Part shown: in pieces, positions 1 through 10,736 of the stretch
Numbering within the stretch: position 1 is the stretch's first letter
Layout of the letters: every line of letters starts with the position of its first letter
Source of the DNA: Ottelia alismoides
Lineage: Eukaryota; Streptophyta; Magnoliopsida; Alismatales; Hydrocharitaceae
NCBI GenBank assembly: GCA_037367405.1
Contig: JAZKJV010002622.1
Span: forward strand, 62,001-126,000
Direction: 5' to 3'
Length of the DNA: 64,000 nucleotides
Translations under genes and position numbers: made by a program
The notes under the pieces: model-generated
The model's input: only the letters and a program-made list of their open reading frames with translations
Databases searched by the model: none
Told to the model about the DNA's origin: nothing

Positions 1-1167
1 CACTCGCTAGAACTGCTTGTCAAGGAGGGACTTTTCGTCAACTGCATTCATTTAGATAAAATTTCAATTTTGTTTTGCATCCTGCATGTAGAGCACGAGG
101 ATTATTGTAAGTCTTCTAAACTTGGCATACATCGTCGTTTTATCGTGCATCAGCTTTCTCCTTCTCCCTTGGTTTTTAACTTAGGATTAAAGCAAATTGG
201 GAATGGATGATAGGCGTGCTTGTGTGTTGGACTAATCAAGTGGTCATCTAACTTAAAATCAGAACTGCTAAACAAATTGACAAAAATATCAACATAAAAT
301 CGGAAATTCTGTTTGCGAGAGAATAACCCCGACCTTGATTTCAGGCTGAGTGAGGGTACAATGTGTGTGTGAACACCCGAAGGTAGAGCTAAAATCCCCG
401 CCTTCCATATCACGTATCCCGATCCTAGCAAATATCACAGGCTGAATTCTTATAGGTTCAACTGACCAACGCCAAGTAGCCTCCGCCTGTTTTGGCAGGT
501 AGATAGGGGAGAAGTAGAGGGGCACCACGATAAGTTTCTAGTAACCCTTAAGGGTGAAGTTAAAAGCCTTCTCAACCTCCGCCTACTTCGCTAGGTAGAT
601 AGGGGCAGGTCCTTTAACTTCTCAGTTGGGGATAGGTGCGAAAAAAGGAAAGGCGTTGGTATCTTACGTGACAGGTTACACAGGGATACGCATCCGACTT
701 CCCTATAGGCCACGTAATCCTTGCTATTTTCTTGAAAAATCACACTTATCGGAACTGGCTTCGGGTCCTGTACCGTGTTGAGTGTGAACTCTGGGTTTGT
801 GATTCATTTGCTTGCTTTAAGTAGGAGTCAAATCCTATCTTTACACACTTGTGGTCCCGATTCTTCTTTCTGCCATCAAAGATGACTGACTGGGGGGATA
901 TTTACTCCAGCTTCGCAATTCTCATTGAACCCCTCATGAAGTGTTTCTTCATCAGCCCAAGCACAACTTGGGCTAACCCGAGCTCATGACCCTCTCGAGT
1001 TCGGGATCCTCCACTCTCAAGATGGTTACCCTCAAACCATTCCTTTCCTCTCCTCTCATCTCTCCGAGGAAGACCTTCACCTCTACGAGCATATCTTCAT
1101 TCCTAAATCTTTTTCTAATATAGACCACATTGTTGTATCAGGTAAAGAAGATCAACCCAAAACCAAA
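1..1167 (+). other. Ath-B 5' leader (untranslated region before gag)
   Basis: Sequence upstream of the Ath-B gag start at 1168. It has no convincing protein apart from a roughly 75-codon stretch (about 942-1167) that is open in the gag frame and lacks ATG. An imperfect duplication is visible: a CCGCCT...GGTAGATAGGGG block at about 481-510 recurs at about 580-606. The 5' LTR and primer site of Ath-B must lie left of the window. The assignment follows from position and from gag continuity, not from a recognised motif. Confidence 0.6.
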
Positions 1168-3050
1168 ATGCCTCCTAAGAAAAATCCAGATGAATAAGAA
1201 CACAGAGATGATCCTATGCATCAAGTCCTTCCCCGTTTAGCTAGAGCCGAGCAACTGAATGCAGATATTATGGCCAGGATGGGATAGATGATTGAGGAAG
1301 GTGGAATAGATAGATTGATGGTAGATTCCTACAACCCATCTAAGAATGAGATGCGTAGTTGGCTCGTACCGGAGGTACCCCCGGAAGCATTTTAGCTGAA
1401 GCCCTATTTTCTTGGTCTGCTACCGAAGTTTAATGGAAATGCCACTAAAGAACCATATGCTTTCCTGAGAGACTTTGAGCTGGTATGTAACAACCTTAGT
1501 CATTCTAGGGTTAGACAAGATTACATCAGGTTGAAGGCTACACTGTTTGCCTTAGGTGATAAGACTTCCCATTGGATGAAGAACCTCGGGGTTAGATGTA
1601 CGACCTGGATGCAATTCAATGATTTATTTTTGAAGAAGTTCTACCCACTTAGTAGGACTAACCAGATGAGGATGAAGATCACTAGCTTTTCCCAGGGTCC
1701 CAACAAACCATTCCATGAAGCATGGGACAAATTCAATGATTTGATAAAAAATGCCCTTGTCATGGCATTACTAAGGCGATCTTAGTCCAAACATTGTCAT
1801 GTGGCATGACCCTTGAAATACAGGGGTTAGTGAGTGCAGCCTGTGGAGGAAGTTATCTGAATAAGAACGAAGATGCCGTATGGAAGATCCTAGAGAAGAT
1901 GGTGGAAACAAGCAGATCTCAGGCCACCAGAGCCTATCACGTGTCTCCCTCAAGCTTATCTAATGAGACATCTAGGAGGACTGTAGAGGATCTGACAGAT
2001 GACCTAATCCCTAGCATGGGGATAATAGCTAATAAGCTCACCATGGTAGAACATATACACAAGAGAGTCACGGACCTTGAGGTGCTTTCACGATTGCCAA
2101 AATAAGTGGAGGAATTTACTGATAAGGTAGCCAAGATACGACTACCTACCCCTTCTGTACCACCTGTACCCATACATAGAGTTCATATAGTACAAGAGCA
2201 GGTACATGGGCCTCAGGGTAGCTGGGTTGAGGAGAAGCAGTACACTCAGTAGGAGCAGCATGCACCCCCACCGGTAGAGTCAGTCTACGAGGAGCCTTCA
2301 CAGGTGTTTTAGATCAACGAGCTGTGGTACAACCATGACCCCATCGACAGACAGTTGGGGATAGGGAACGATCAACCACACTGACCTTTCCTAGGTTACT
2401 AGGAAACCAGATCCGTCCCCACACAACGCTTTGTACAGTCTCGGCCACGACAAGGATATCAACCTCAACAACACCATCAGCAACACACATTCCATTCGGG
2501 CCAACAGAGCCCATAATCCCATCCGCAGCAGTACCGACAAGGCCAACATGGCCAGTATAGATAATCGAGTCACTCATCCTCTAGTCAGCAGCAACAAGCC
2601 CTGCCCACAAGTGAATTGGAGTCCCTTACCTTGTCCTTCCAGACTTTGACTGATAGGGTTTAGCCGATACAAAATCATTAACTTGATATGAGAACAGATC
2701 TGAATCATGTCTGACGCCATCGGGATCAACATATGGCACCAAAGACCCTAATTCCCACCCAAGTTCTAGACAACCCCAATAGCCTGAATCAGAGTCAACA
2801 CCGACCACGAGATCAGGTATCTTATTCAGATTATTCTCCATCTGAACATGAGATCCTTTCGTACGATAATGTTAACCATATGTCCCTCAGGAGCAGAAGG
2901 ATCGTGACCATACCTGATCGGGCACGAGGATATGAGGAAGACACTACCAAGTCTTTGTCTGAGGAGAACTTAGAAGTAGAGGAGCAGCACCACCACCACC
3001 ATCACCGACATCCGCGGAATAAGAGGATTTCCATGTCCTCAAAATAAAAT
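1168..3050 (+). pseudogene. gag: Ath-B gag (Athila-type Ty3/gypsy capsid protein), broken
   Basis: Gag forms the virus-like particle that packages retrotransposon RNA in the cytoplasm. The start at 1168 (MPPKKNPDE) is chosen because the minus-strand Ath-G gag begins with the same MPPKK motif. The core capsid region lies at about 1430-1790, with a motif FALGDKTSHWMKNLG followed by FLKKFYPLSRTNQ, as in plant retrotransposon gag domains. A stop follows nine codons after the start (near 1195), a frameshift lies near 1748 and further stops follow. The next part, 1794-2105, is in a different frame (EIQGLVSAACGGSYLNK). The C-terminal part is Gln-rich and then carries a run of six histidines (2988-3005). 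I see no CCHC zinc knuckle. It is certainly non-functional as it stands. Confidence 0.85.
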
Positions 3051-3359
3051 GGTTAGAAGAAGGAGAAGAGCACCACCAATGAATCAAGCAAGCCAGATGA
3101 AGAGCCCGCGCCTCCATATGAGGAGGACGCACAAGGAGAAGCGGTAGATGCATCACCTATTTCATTACATGAATTTCTTTCCAATCTGAGTCAGTGTTAG
3201 AGTTAGAGTCCCAGTCCTGTACATAAGTCAATTTACCGTTTGAATGAAAGCATTTCAGTTTCAGAATCTGAGTTGTCATCAATAATCCCTTTTCCCCTGC
3301 ACCCTTAAGGGTAGAACAGAACAAATAAAAAAACCCAAAAAGATGACCTTGAGATGGTG

Positions 3360-3860
3360 AAGTTTTGCAACAAATATATCAAGGTCACAATCCCCTTTGA
3401 TAAGTATGTGGATATGACACCTGCATTTCAAAAGTATCTTTAGGTGAGATGCATACCTACTAGGGTCAGCAGGAAAACCAGAAGCCATGTTGAGAAGCAC
3501 GTTTTGTCAGTAGCCACTACTTGCGCCATTAAGAATGCGTTTCCAAGGAAGCGAAGGGACATGGGTACCGATTATGTGGTGAGTCATGTCGATGACACTG
3601 CATTTGCGTGCACCCTCCTAGACAATGGATCCTCAATTAACCTGATGCCCGCAACCCTCTATGAGAGACTAAATCTTGGACCCCTTAGGAAATCCAGAGC
3701 CTTACTCCAGTTCGCAGATAAATCAACCAAGAGGTCCAAGGGAGAATTGAGGAACATTATCATCAAAGTCAAGAGTCGGGATTACATTGTGGTCTTTACA
3801 GTCCTTGATGTGGAGACCAATCGAAATTGGAGAGAATCCCATATCATTCTATGAAGGCCA
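3360..3860 (+). pseudogene. Ath-B retropepsin-like aspartic protease region
   Basis: The protease cleaves the Gag-Pol polyprotein. An open stretch at 3444-3854 carries the active-site motif LLDNGSSINLMP (Asp codon near 3631), the Athila variant of the D-[ST]-G motif, followed by LQFADKSTKRSKG, typical of the flap side. The upstream part (VKFCNKY..., from about 3360) is joined through an in-frame stop at about 3439. Compared with intact Athila polyproteins the order gag-protease-linker-RT is kept. The catalytic aspartate is present, but the reading frame to gag is lost. Confidence 0.82.
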
Positions 3861-3899
3861 TTTCTTAGAACAGTAGGGGCCTTATTGATTAAAAAATTG

Positions 3900-4513
3900 G
3901 GAAAATTCAATTCCAAACTCCAGGTGGAGATGAGAAACGCGAGATGAAGCAGACAAGGTGGTAGAGGCCAGATTCTGAATCAAGCACCGAGTACACTTTG
4001 TCAGAAGCAGATTGTGTTCATATAGACACCATTGGGCCATGGAGACAGAACCCAACTATCACCGATGAGTCATTCTATGCTAGAGAGAATCTTGTACATG
4101 AGACAGTTTGCGAGATCCTTAGGATACATAGTGCAGATCATACGGAAAATGCATCCCCCTACATCTTCGATGACACAAAGGCCCATCTGGGCCTGTCAGT
4201 CCTTCCTTCTTTAGGACGATCATAAGATGAGGATGATGAGTCGAACATGGCTTTCGTCGATTGCTTGGATACTTTTGACGATTCGACTCCAGAGCTGAAT
4301 GAGTTGGTGGCAGTTACATCAAAGACATATCCAGCCACTACCAGCACAGAGCCAGAATTAATTGAGCCAGATTTCCTCGATAACCACACCTTACCTGAGC
4401 TCAAACAATTACCCACAACCCTGAAGTATGCCTTCTTTACGGGAAAAGAGAGTAAAATATTGGTCGTCATCAGTTTGCGATTGACTGAGGAGAAGGAATC
4501 TCGTTTGCTAGTG
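3900..4513 (+). pseudogene. Ath-B protease-RT linker, interrupted by Ath-A
   Basis: This acidic linker lies between protease and reverse transcriptase. It is open at 4247-4513 and contains HTLPELKQLPTTLKYAFF, the signature found just upstream of RT in Athila elements (Ath-G has HTLPELKPLPTTLKY at 34779-35162). The frame is cut after the codons for RLLV by the 5' LTR of Ath-A. It resumes in the same frame at 25452 once one copy of the target duplication is discounted. The part at 3900-4246 has several stops. Confidence 0.85.
4509..4513. repeat. Target-site duplication of Ath-A, left copy (TAGTG)
   Basis: TAGTG immediately precedes TGATGAATCC at 4514. The same five bases follow the 3' LTR at 25447-25451. 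Five-base duplications are normal for Ty3/gypsy integrases. Discounting one copy restores the Ath-B reading frame, which independently confirms the boundaries. Confidence 0.95.
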
Positions 4514-7500
4514 TGATGAATCCCCATTCATCACTCTTTATTCCTTTATTTTAGCTAGAAACCTCAGTAAAATGCCATGTAAATACCTGTAAATACAATA
4601 ATTTGTCAAAATGTATGCATCATGTAATTATTCATAATTAGCATGTTTTTGTGTAAAAATAAAAGAATAAAGAAATAAAAGAAAAAGAGGGAAATATTTA
4701 GAATAAATATTGAGTGACTTAATTCCAAGGGAGGGCTCAGCATGGGCCTGACCGCAAAAGAAACCAAGTAGAGGGAGATAGGGTCAATCATGGTGTGCAT
4801 AACCTTATTTATATAAATAATTTTATTTTCATCAAAATAAAAATAAAAAGACATTTCTCCTATTTTTTTATATATTTATAAAAATAAAATAAAAATCAGA
4901 AAAATAAAAATAATAAAGTTCATTTTCCATCTTGTATATATACCATGTACATATGTATATAGATCTATTTATTTAACTAATGTAAATAAATTATAAAAAT
5001 AAAATAAAATACCTTTTTATTCCAAATTTTATGTTGTAAATAAATAAAATATAAAATTGGAATAATTGTGCAAAAATAAACAATTAAAAATAAAATAAAG
5101 AATACATATGTGTATATACCTGTATATAATAATAATATAATGTAAATACGTTATTTAATTTTCAAAAAAATAAATAAAAATCACAAAAAAAATTGAAAAA
5201 AATAAACATTTTTCATGTTCAAACTTTTCTGAAATAAAATAGTTTATTAATTTTAAATGAATTTTCAAATAATTATAGAAAGGAATTTTCCTATTGGTCC
5301 ACGGGAGATTGTTGACCCCCGGTCAACTCTCCCCCGCGGATCCCCTTCCTGGCGGATCAGGATTTTGACCCGAGCCCTCCTAATTTTCCCAATCACATCC
5401 GCCTCCCATTTCCGAAAACCCCAGGCCCCCGATTATAGTTGCCTGATCCAAGACCCTCGCCCAGGGATCTACCTAGGGATCCGTGCACCACCGTGCCCTG
5501 CCCGACCCCTTCTTTGTCAGATCTTCACCACTATAAGATCTGAGCATCACCGCATTTCACTCCATCTTTAGCCTCCGTCTTCCAATCCCAGGAGCTCGAT
5601 TCCTCTCCCTAGAGTGACAACTATCAGAGGAGAGTGTCGCAGCGAGGAGGGGAGAGCCGTAGCCACTGATCCGGTGGTTTCGCCGCCGTGCTCCGCCAGC
5701 GAGCAAGCTCGAGCCTCTGGCCCCGACGAGCCATCGAGGCAAATACCCCAGGAGCTTCCTTAGCCCCAGCACAGTCGATCTCGATCGCCAGGTACCCCCG
5801 ATACCCATTAGGTTAGGTTAATTTCCATTTCGCCAAATTTGCGCCGCCAGCCTTCGCCGCCCGATTCACTACCATCCAGTTACCCATTTGATCATCCGAC
5901 CTTCGATTCATGTTCACGAGACTCCTCTCCTCCTTCTACGCCCCTCCGATCACCTTGGTTCGCCCCGGAACCAAGAAGTGGGTCTCCATCACCGTCGCCT
6001 CGCCGGAGACCTCCGCTCCGCCTCACCAGACCATCCCCTTCGCACATAACCGGGTCGAGGCACTTTGCCCTCGACGCAGCGTTATTCCCGTGTAGGTAGC
6101 ATCGAAGAAGGACCCCATCTGGGGGTCCAACAGTCGAAGAACAAGAGCTCCACACCGCCTTCGTCGTTGGAGCTCTCCGGAGCTCCTTAGCCTCATCGGA
6201 GCTACCCACTAGCTGCGGACCATCGTGACCGATCTCTTCAACACCTATGCCTCCACTGCACGCATTGGGCCGGCAAACTTCGTCGACGAAGTGTTCTTGG
6301 AGGGCATCCGGTTACCGTCCGATCGACCCTCCTCCGCCAGATCAGATCTGTGCCATCCATCCGCAGAGCGCCTCGAGCCGTAGATCCATCTGAGGATCGC
6401 ATCCAGAGCGTCGATCCAGAGTAGGGGCGTGCACGTTTCTCTACCGTCAGATCTCCACGTGGCACACCCTCGATCGTCGATCATTAATAAAGGGGTAATT
6501 TCACTTAGGCCCCTTCTCTTTCTGCATTTATAGAATAGTCCTGTAAATATTTTAGTGCATTATTTTTATTTTTGGAACAATTGCAGGTAGGACACTCGGT
6601 TTATTTTATTTGCATTATAGTCCTTGTTTATCTGAGCCACATGCATCGACACGTGAGTTGTGGGTTATTTGCACCTTTAGTCCCGAACTTTGTGCTTGTT
6701 ACTGTTTGCATCTTTTTAAATAAGAATTACAGAAATGCCCCTGTGAATGCCAGTCACGTATATTGCTCGTGTGTTTTTGGACTTTTTGCAGTAGCGGCCC
6801 CTAGACTTTTATAGTTGTTATTGTTTGGCCCTGCAATTATGTTTTCTTACACTTAGGTCCTTGCTTGTTGTGTGCCTTGTTTTTATTGAATAAAATATCA
6901 ATTGAACTCCAAATTAGTTGAAATTTGGAAACTTGGCTCCTGCCACCGTGTAAAAATTTCCCTAATTTTTTGAGAGATTTTTTTGGCTTTTTACTATTTT
7001 TAAAAATTCAAAAACACGTATTTTTCTTACTGTTTGAAAATGAAAATCAAAGAAAAATATAAAAGATTTTCTAAAAATTCTAAAAAAATTAGGGATTGTT
7101 AGTTTAGTGGTTTTCTAGCTTCTACCTAAATTTTGTGCTATTTGGATTTATAAAAACTATAAAAATTAAAAAACCCTAAAAATCTTATAAAAATCATTAC
7201 ACATTTTATAAAATTCAAAAAATTCAAACTCTTTTTTTGTAGCTTAGTTTTTGTATACATTTTCATAAAAATTGTCTCCAGATTTTTAGAGACCAATTAT
7301 ATATTTTTAATTGGTCTTTCAAGTCTGGCTGCACGCTGAGCACTATTTTTCCCCTTTCTCGATTTTTAGAAAATCAAATAAAAATTGAAAAATTCCCAAG
7401 AAATTACCAAAAACACTTAAAAATATAAAAAACACAAAAACAGTTTTATTTGAATTTTCTATGCATTTTTGGGTGTTTAAATAAGTTGTTGAACTTGCTT

Positions 7501-7830
7501 GTTTATACATTTTCTTATATTTGCTTATATAATAAAAACACAAAAAAATTAAAAACCGCTAAAATCCACCAAAAATATTTTCTTCATTTTTTTATCATCT
7601 TGACTACTTCGTAGGCCGTCTCGGCCATCCCGTACTCCTTGTGTTCGACCGTGGTATCTATACCAAGTAAAATAAAATAGCGAGACCGCTATTTGGTTTT
7701 ATTGTTTTATCCTTCGATTTGGTGGTCTTATATTTTTCTTGTTGACCGATTCTCTCGATCCGGGCCGCAACGACCCGAGAGTAATCTCTACCTTACCCGA
7801 ATCTTGGTTTCACAGATTTTTCGGTCATCA
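4514..7830 (+). repeat. Ath-A 5' LTR (family A, 3317 bp)
   Basis: It begins TGATGAATCC and ends TCGGTCATCA, giving terminal inverted TGATGA/TCATCA. It pairs with the LTR at 22120-25446 and the solo LTR at 42826-46166. The A+T-rich U3 (4514-5260) is followed by a candidate TATA box (TATAAG, 5532-5537) and a GC-rich transcribed part (5540-6490) with a CAG-GTACC donor-like site at 5789. Then come CACGTG-type modules (about 6640-6780) and an A+T-rich tail. Open frames in the GC-rich part are short and not conserved between LTR copies, so I do not call them genes. Confidence 0.95.
5532..5537 (+). promoter_or_regulatory. Candidate TATA box of the Ath-A 5' LTR
   Basis: TATAAG at the junction between the A+T-rich U3 and the GC-rich leader. 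Equivalent motifs sit at the same place in the 3' LTR (23133-23138) and the solo LTR (TATATA, 43860-43865), and as TATAAA in family C (40154-40159 plus strand, 57345-57350 minus strand). Conservation of position across diverged LTRs supports a core promoter. Confidence 0.6.
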
Positions 7831-7833
7831 GAA

Positions 7834-7908
7834 TGGCGCCGTTGCCGGGGAACGAACCCGGGTCACCTGCGTGACAGGCGGGAATACTCACCACTATACT
7901 ACAACTAC
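7834..7908 (-). other. Full-length copy of tRNA-Asp(GUC) with CCA, in place of the primer-binding site
   Basis: Three bases (GAA) after the LTR end, TGGCGCCGTTGCCGGGGA (7834-7851) is the exact complement of the last 18 nt of plant tRNA-Asp, the usual Athila primer site. The match does not stop there: the minus strand reads a whole 75-nt tRNA with D arm (TAGTATAGTGG), anticodon loop CCTGTCAC with anticodon GTC, T arm and acceptor stem, ending in CCA. From memory of the plant consensus there are three differences: position 3 C to A, one anticodon-stem G to A, and T-loop position 58 A to T. CCA is not encoded in eukaryotic tRNA genes, so this is a reverse-transcribed tRNA rather than a tRNA gene. 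The altered B box and mispaired stems also argue against function. Confidence 0.93.
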
Positions 7909-7913
7909 CCATT

Positions 7914-9680
7914 ATGGAGGCTCCTATTCTTCAGCCACCCGATTGGTCTCTCCCATTCGAGATCATGACGGACGCCTCTAATTTTGCCGTGGGGGCCATG
8001 CTGGGATAGAGGAGGGATGGAGTCCCATCTGCTATTCACTACGCTAGTCGTACATTGGATGCCGCGCAACGGAACTATACAGTCACTGAGAAGGAAATGC
8101 TAGCCATAGTTTTCGCCCTAGATAAGTTCAGATCTTACATCATTGGATCTAGAGTGACCATCTACACTGATCATACCGCCATCAGGTACCTCATGGCAAA
8201 GAAGGATGCCAAAGCCAAATTGACCAGATGGATCCTTCTACTCCAGGAGTTTGATATAGAGATTAAGGATAAGCCGAGAGTCAAGAATGTGGTGGCGGAT
8301 CATCTCTCCCGATTGGAGTATCTTGAGGATTCTGAGCAGACTGAGCCTATTTGTGAGACCTTCCCAGATGAGGCGATCCTTGCTATCGCCTTTCTCCCAT
8401 GGTATGCTGATATTGTGAACTATCTTGTCGCCAAGAAAATTCCACAAGATTGGCCTAGGCAGAAACTTGAGACATTCCTCGCGAAGGCCAAGTTTTACCA
8501 TTGGGAGGATCCCGTCCTTTACCATGAGCGAGGGGATAGTATCTGGCGTCGGTGCATTCCTCAGGAGGAGCATCACAGCGTCCTTACTTACTGCCACAAG
8601 CTTGAGGCAGGAGGACATCACTCTGGGAGGAGAACATCATAGAAAGTGCTCCAATCCGGCCTATGGTGGCCTACTCTCTTCAAGGACTCTGATGAGTTCG
8701 TGAAGAGGTGTACTGACTGTCAGAGGATGGGCATTTGTGGATAGCATGATATGATGCCGATGCAGCCCATACACTTCTGTGAGGTTTTTGACGCATGGGG
8801 CATCGATTTCATGGGTACATTCCCTAAGAGTTAGGGACTCGAGTACATTTTATTGGCCGTGGATTATGTGAGTCGTTGGGTTGAGGCCATCCCCGCTCGA
8901 ACCGCAGATGCTAGGACTGTTTGCAGATTCTTGAGGAAGAATATCATTTCACGGTTCGGGGTACCTCGAGTGTTGATATTTGACGGGGGGTCTCATTTCA
9001 TCAATGACAAGGTAAAGGACCTTGCTAGCGAGTTCAGCATAGACCATCGAGTTTCCACTCCATACCACCCTCAGACGAATGGTCTTGTGGAAGTGTCGAA
9101 CAGGGAGATCAAGACTATATTGCAGAAAGTCATCCGCCCTAACCGAAAGGATTGGTCACAGCTTTTGGACTCGGTCTTGTGGGCATATAGGACGTCTTTC
9201 AAGACTCCTTTGGGTACATCTCCCTTTCGCCTCATTTATGGCAAGCCATGCCATTTACCAATTGAGCTGAGACATAGGTCACTTTGGGCTGTTACAGATA
9301 TACTTTTAGGTCCAGAGAGTGTAGGAGATCATACGAGGGCAGACTTAGCAGCTCTGGAGGAGCTTCGTGATACAGCTTTTTCGAACAGCCTACATTATAA
9401 GGAGAGAGTGAAGGAGCGACATGATTCTCATATCAGCCACAAGCAGTTTGAGCCAGGACAGAGAGTATGGCTGTTTGATGCTAGGCTTCGTCTATTTCCA
9501 GGGAAGCTACAGAGCAAATGGAAGTAACCCTATTTTGTTAGAAAGGCACATGACAATGGGAGTATTGATATATCTGAGTTGTCTTCTGATGCTACCTATA
9601 GTGTTAACGGCCAGCGGCTCAAGCCATATCTAGATCATGAGCCGCGGGTCGTTGATGTTGTCCCGATTCACTTTGCGTGA
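7914..9680 (+). pseudogene. pol: Ath-A pol fragment: RNase H, zinc-binding domain, integrase and C-terminal module
   Basis: One continuous frame from just after the tRNA copy to TGA at 9678. RNase H starts at PDWSLPFEIMTDAS with catalytic residues in MTDAS, TEKEMLA and YTDHTAIRYL, ending VVADHLSRLE. An HHCC-like domain (YCHKLEAGGHH...CTDCQR) follows. The integrase core has its D-D-E residues in GIDFMG, FDGGSHF and VSNREIKTIL, then YHPQTNGLVE, and the C-terminal GPY/F-like module (LQSKWK, PYFVRK). Five in-frame stops break it: TAG at 8007, 8640, 8742 and 8832, and TAA at 9525. No frameshift is present. RT is absent: homology begins a few codons before RNase H, directly against the tRNA 5' end. 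Confidence 0.93.
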
Positions 9681-9811
9681 GATGTGGTCTCTTATCTCAT
9701 ATCTATTGCATCTCACGCCTGATTATCACTGTTCTTCCGACTTGTATAGATCCAGTTGTCCATATCACTCTATTCTTTAGTCTCACACCCTTTTCTCATC
9801 TTATGATTATG

Positions 9812-10021
9812 CTATACTTAAGGTGTACTTTACCCTAAGTATGGGGGGGGATGTAGGACTCTCGGGTATTCTATTCATTCTTTCTACCTCTGTTTTGCTG
9901 CCTATACTTAGGGATATTTTACCCTAAATATAGAGGGTGGACCCTGTACATCCTTCCACTCGGATTTCCCTTCATGTACAACTTACTATACTTAGGATTA
10001 CTTGATCCTAAGTATAGGGGG
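9812..10021 (+). repeat. Three tandem hairpin-plus-polypurine units (Ath-A)
   Basis: Units at 9812-9850, 9902-9940 and 9987-10021, spaced about 88 bp apart. Each has CTATACTTAGG-like sequence, a 7-12 base loop, then CCTAAGTATAG-like sequence followed by a G run. The right arm plus G run closely resembles the true polypurine tract (AAGTATAGGGGG) next to the 3' LTR. Equivalent units exist in Ath-B. Confidence 0.85.
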
Positions 10022-10731
10022 AAACACCGAGTCCTCTTCATTCTATTCTTTGATTCGTCTTTGTATATACCATTCCTTTTCACTTCCCTATACTAAGCAT
10101 GAGTTATGTCTTCTTCATCGCTCTTTATCACTCTGAGGACATCGTTCGAGCTATGTATACGGGGGTGTCGTATATATTTTACATATACTTTAACCATAAC
10201 TCGTACTTTGTGTGAGTGTGTTAATAAATAAAAATTGCTAAAAATCCATAAAAATTTTAAAAATTTCCCTTGTTCATAAAATTCTTCTTGCACATACTTA
10301 TTTATTGATAAAAATAATTTTTGTACAAATGATTGTAAAAATGATTTGTGTAAATGATTTGTAAATATTTTTGTATCAAAATAGTACAAAATTTTTGTAA
10401 AATGTTTTGAAAAACAAAAAGTTTGCAAAAAATTTGTGTAAATTTTTGTAAATATTTTGCAAAACTTCGCATTCATGCATACATCCACGTTTTCAAACAT
10501 TTTTCAAAAATTTTAAACATTTGTAAATATTTGTAAAAAGAATCTTTGTAGATACTTGCACAATTTTTCCAAATCATAGTTGACATTTAAATTGGCCTGG
10601 AATTAAATTGGAAAATGGAGCTTGGTTAAGACCTTAATCCACCTAATTATAGGAGGAACCTTATAAGGCTTAGGAATGTGACTTTTTCAGGTCCATTGGG
10701 ACTTAATTCTTTAAGCCCACTAGGCTATGAT

Positions 10732-10736
10732 CATAT
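10732..10736. repeat. Target-site duplication of the copia element, left copy (CATAT)
   Basis: CATAT precedes TGTTGAACATG at 10737 and recurs at 21102-21106 after the 3' LTR. Removing the element and one copy joins Ath-A sequence that aligns with the uninterrupted Ath-C 3' region (near 59090 on the minus strand). Confidence 0.95.

Larger units (their letters stand above)
9681..10736 (+). other. Ath-A post-pol region, first part
   Basis: Non-coding region between pol and the 3' LTR. It holds three hairpin/polypurine units (9812-10021), an AT-rich stretch with TTTGTAAAA-type runs (10200-10570), and a block at about 10580-10736 that matches the Ath-C 3' region on the minus strand at about 59095-59250. 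It is cut at 10736 by the copia element and continues at 21107. A long minus-strand open frame at 10093-10500 is low-complexity (Phe/Lys/Asn) and is not treated as a gene. Confidence 0.8.

Noticed and set aside
2988..3011. His-rich run in Ath-B gag as a possible metal-binding domain
   Set aside because: A simple CAC/CAT microsatellite in a decayed low-complexity tail; no Cys and no conserved spacing.
5839..6465. Several overlapping open frames in the GC-rich part of family A LTRs
   Set aside because: Frames differ between the 5', 3' and solo LTR copies; composition-driven (Pro/Arg/Ser) with no recognisable domain.
7834..7908. A functional tRNA-Asp gene on the minus strand
   Set aside because: CCA is encoded, the copy lies exactly at the primer-site position three bases from an LTR end, the B box and two stem pairs are altered, and it runs directly into pol.
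10093..10500. A 135-codon minus-strand open frame after Ath-A pol
   Set aside because: Low-complexity Phe/Lys/Asn/Thr composition from TTTGTAAA repeats; not conserved in Ath-B or Ath-C.
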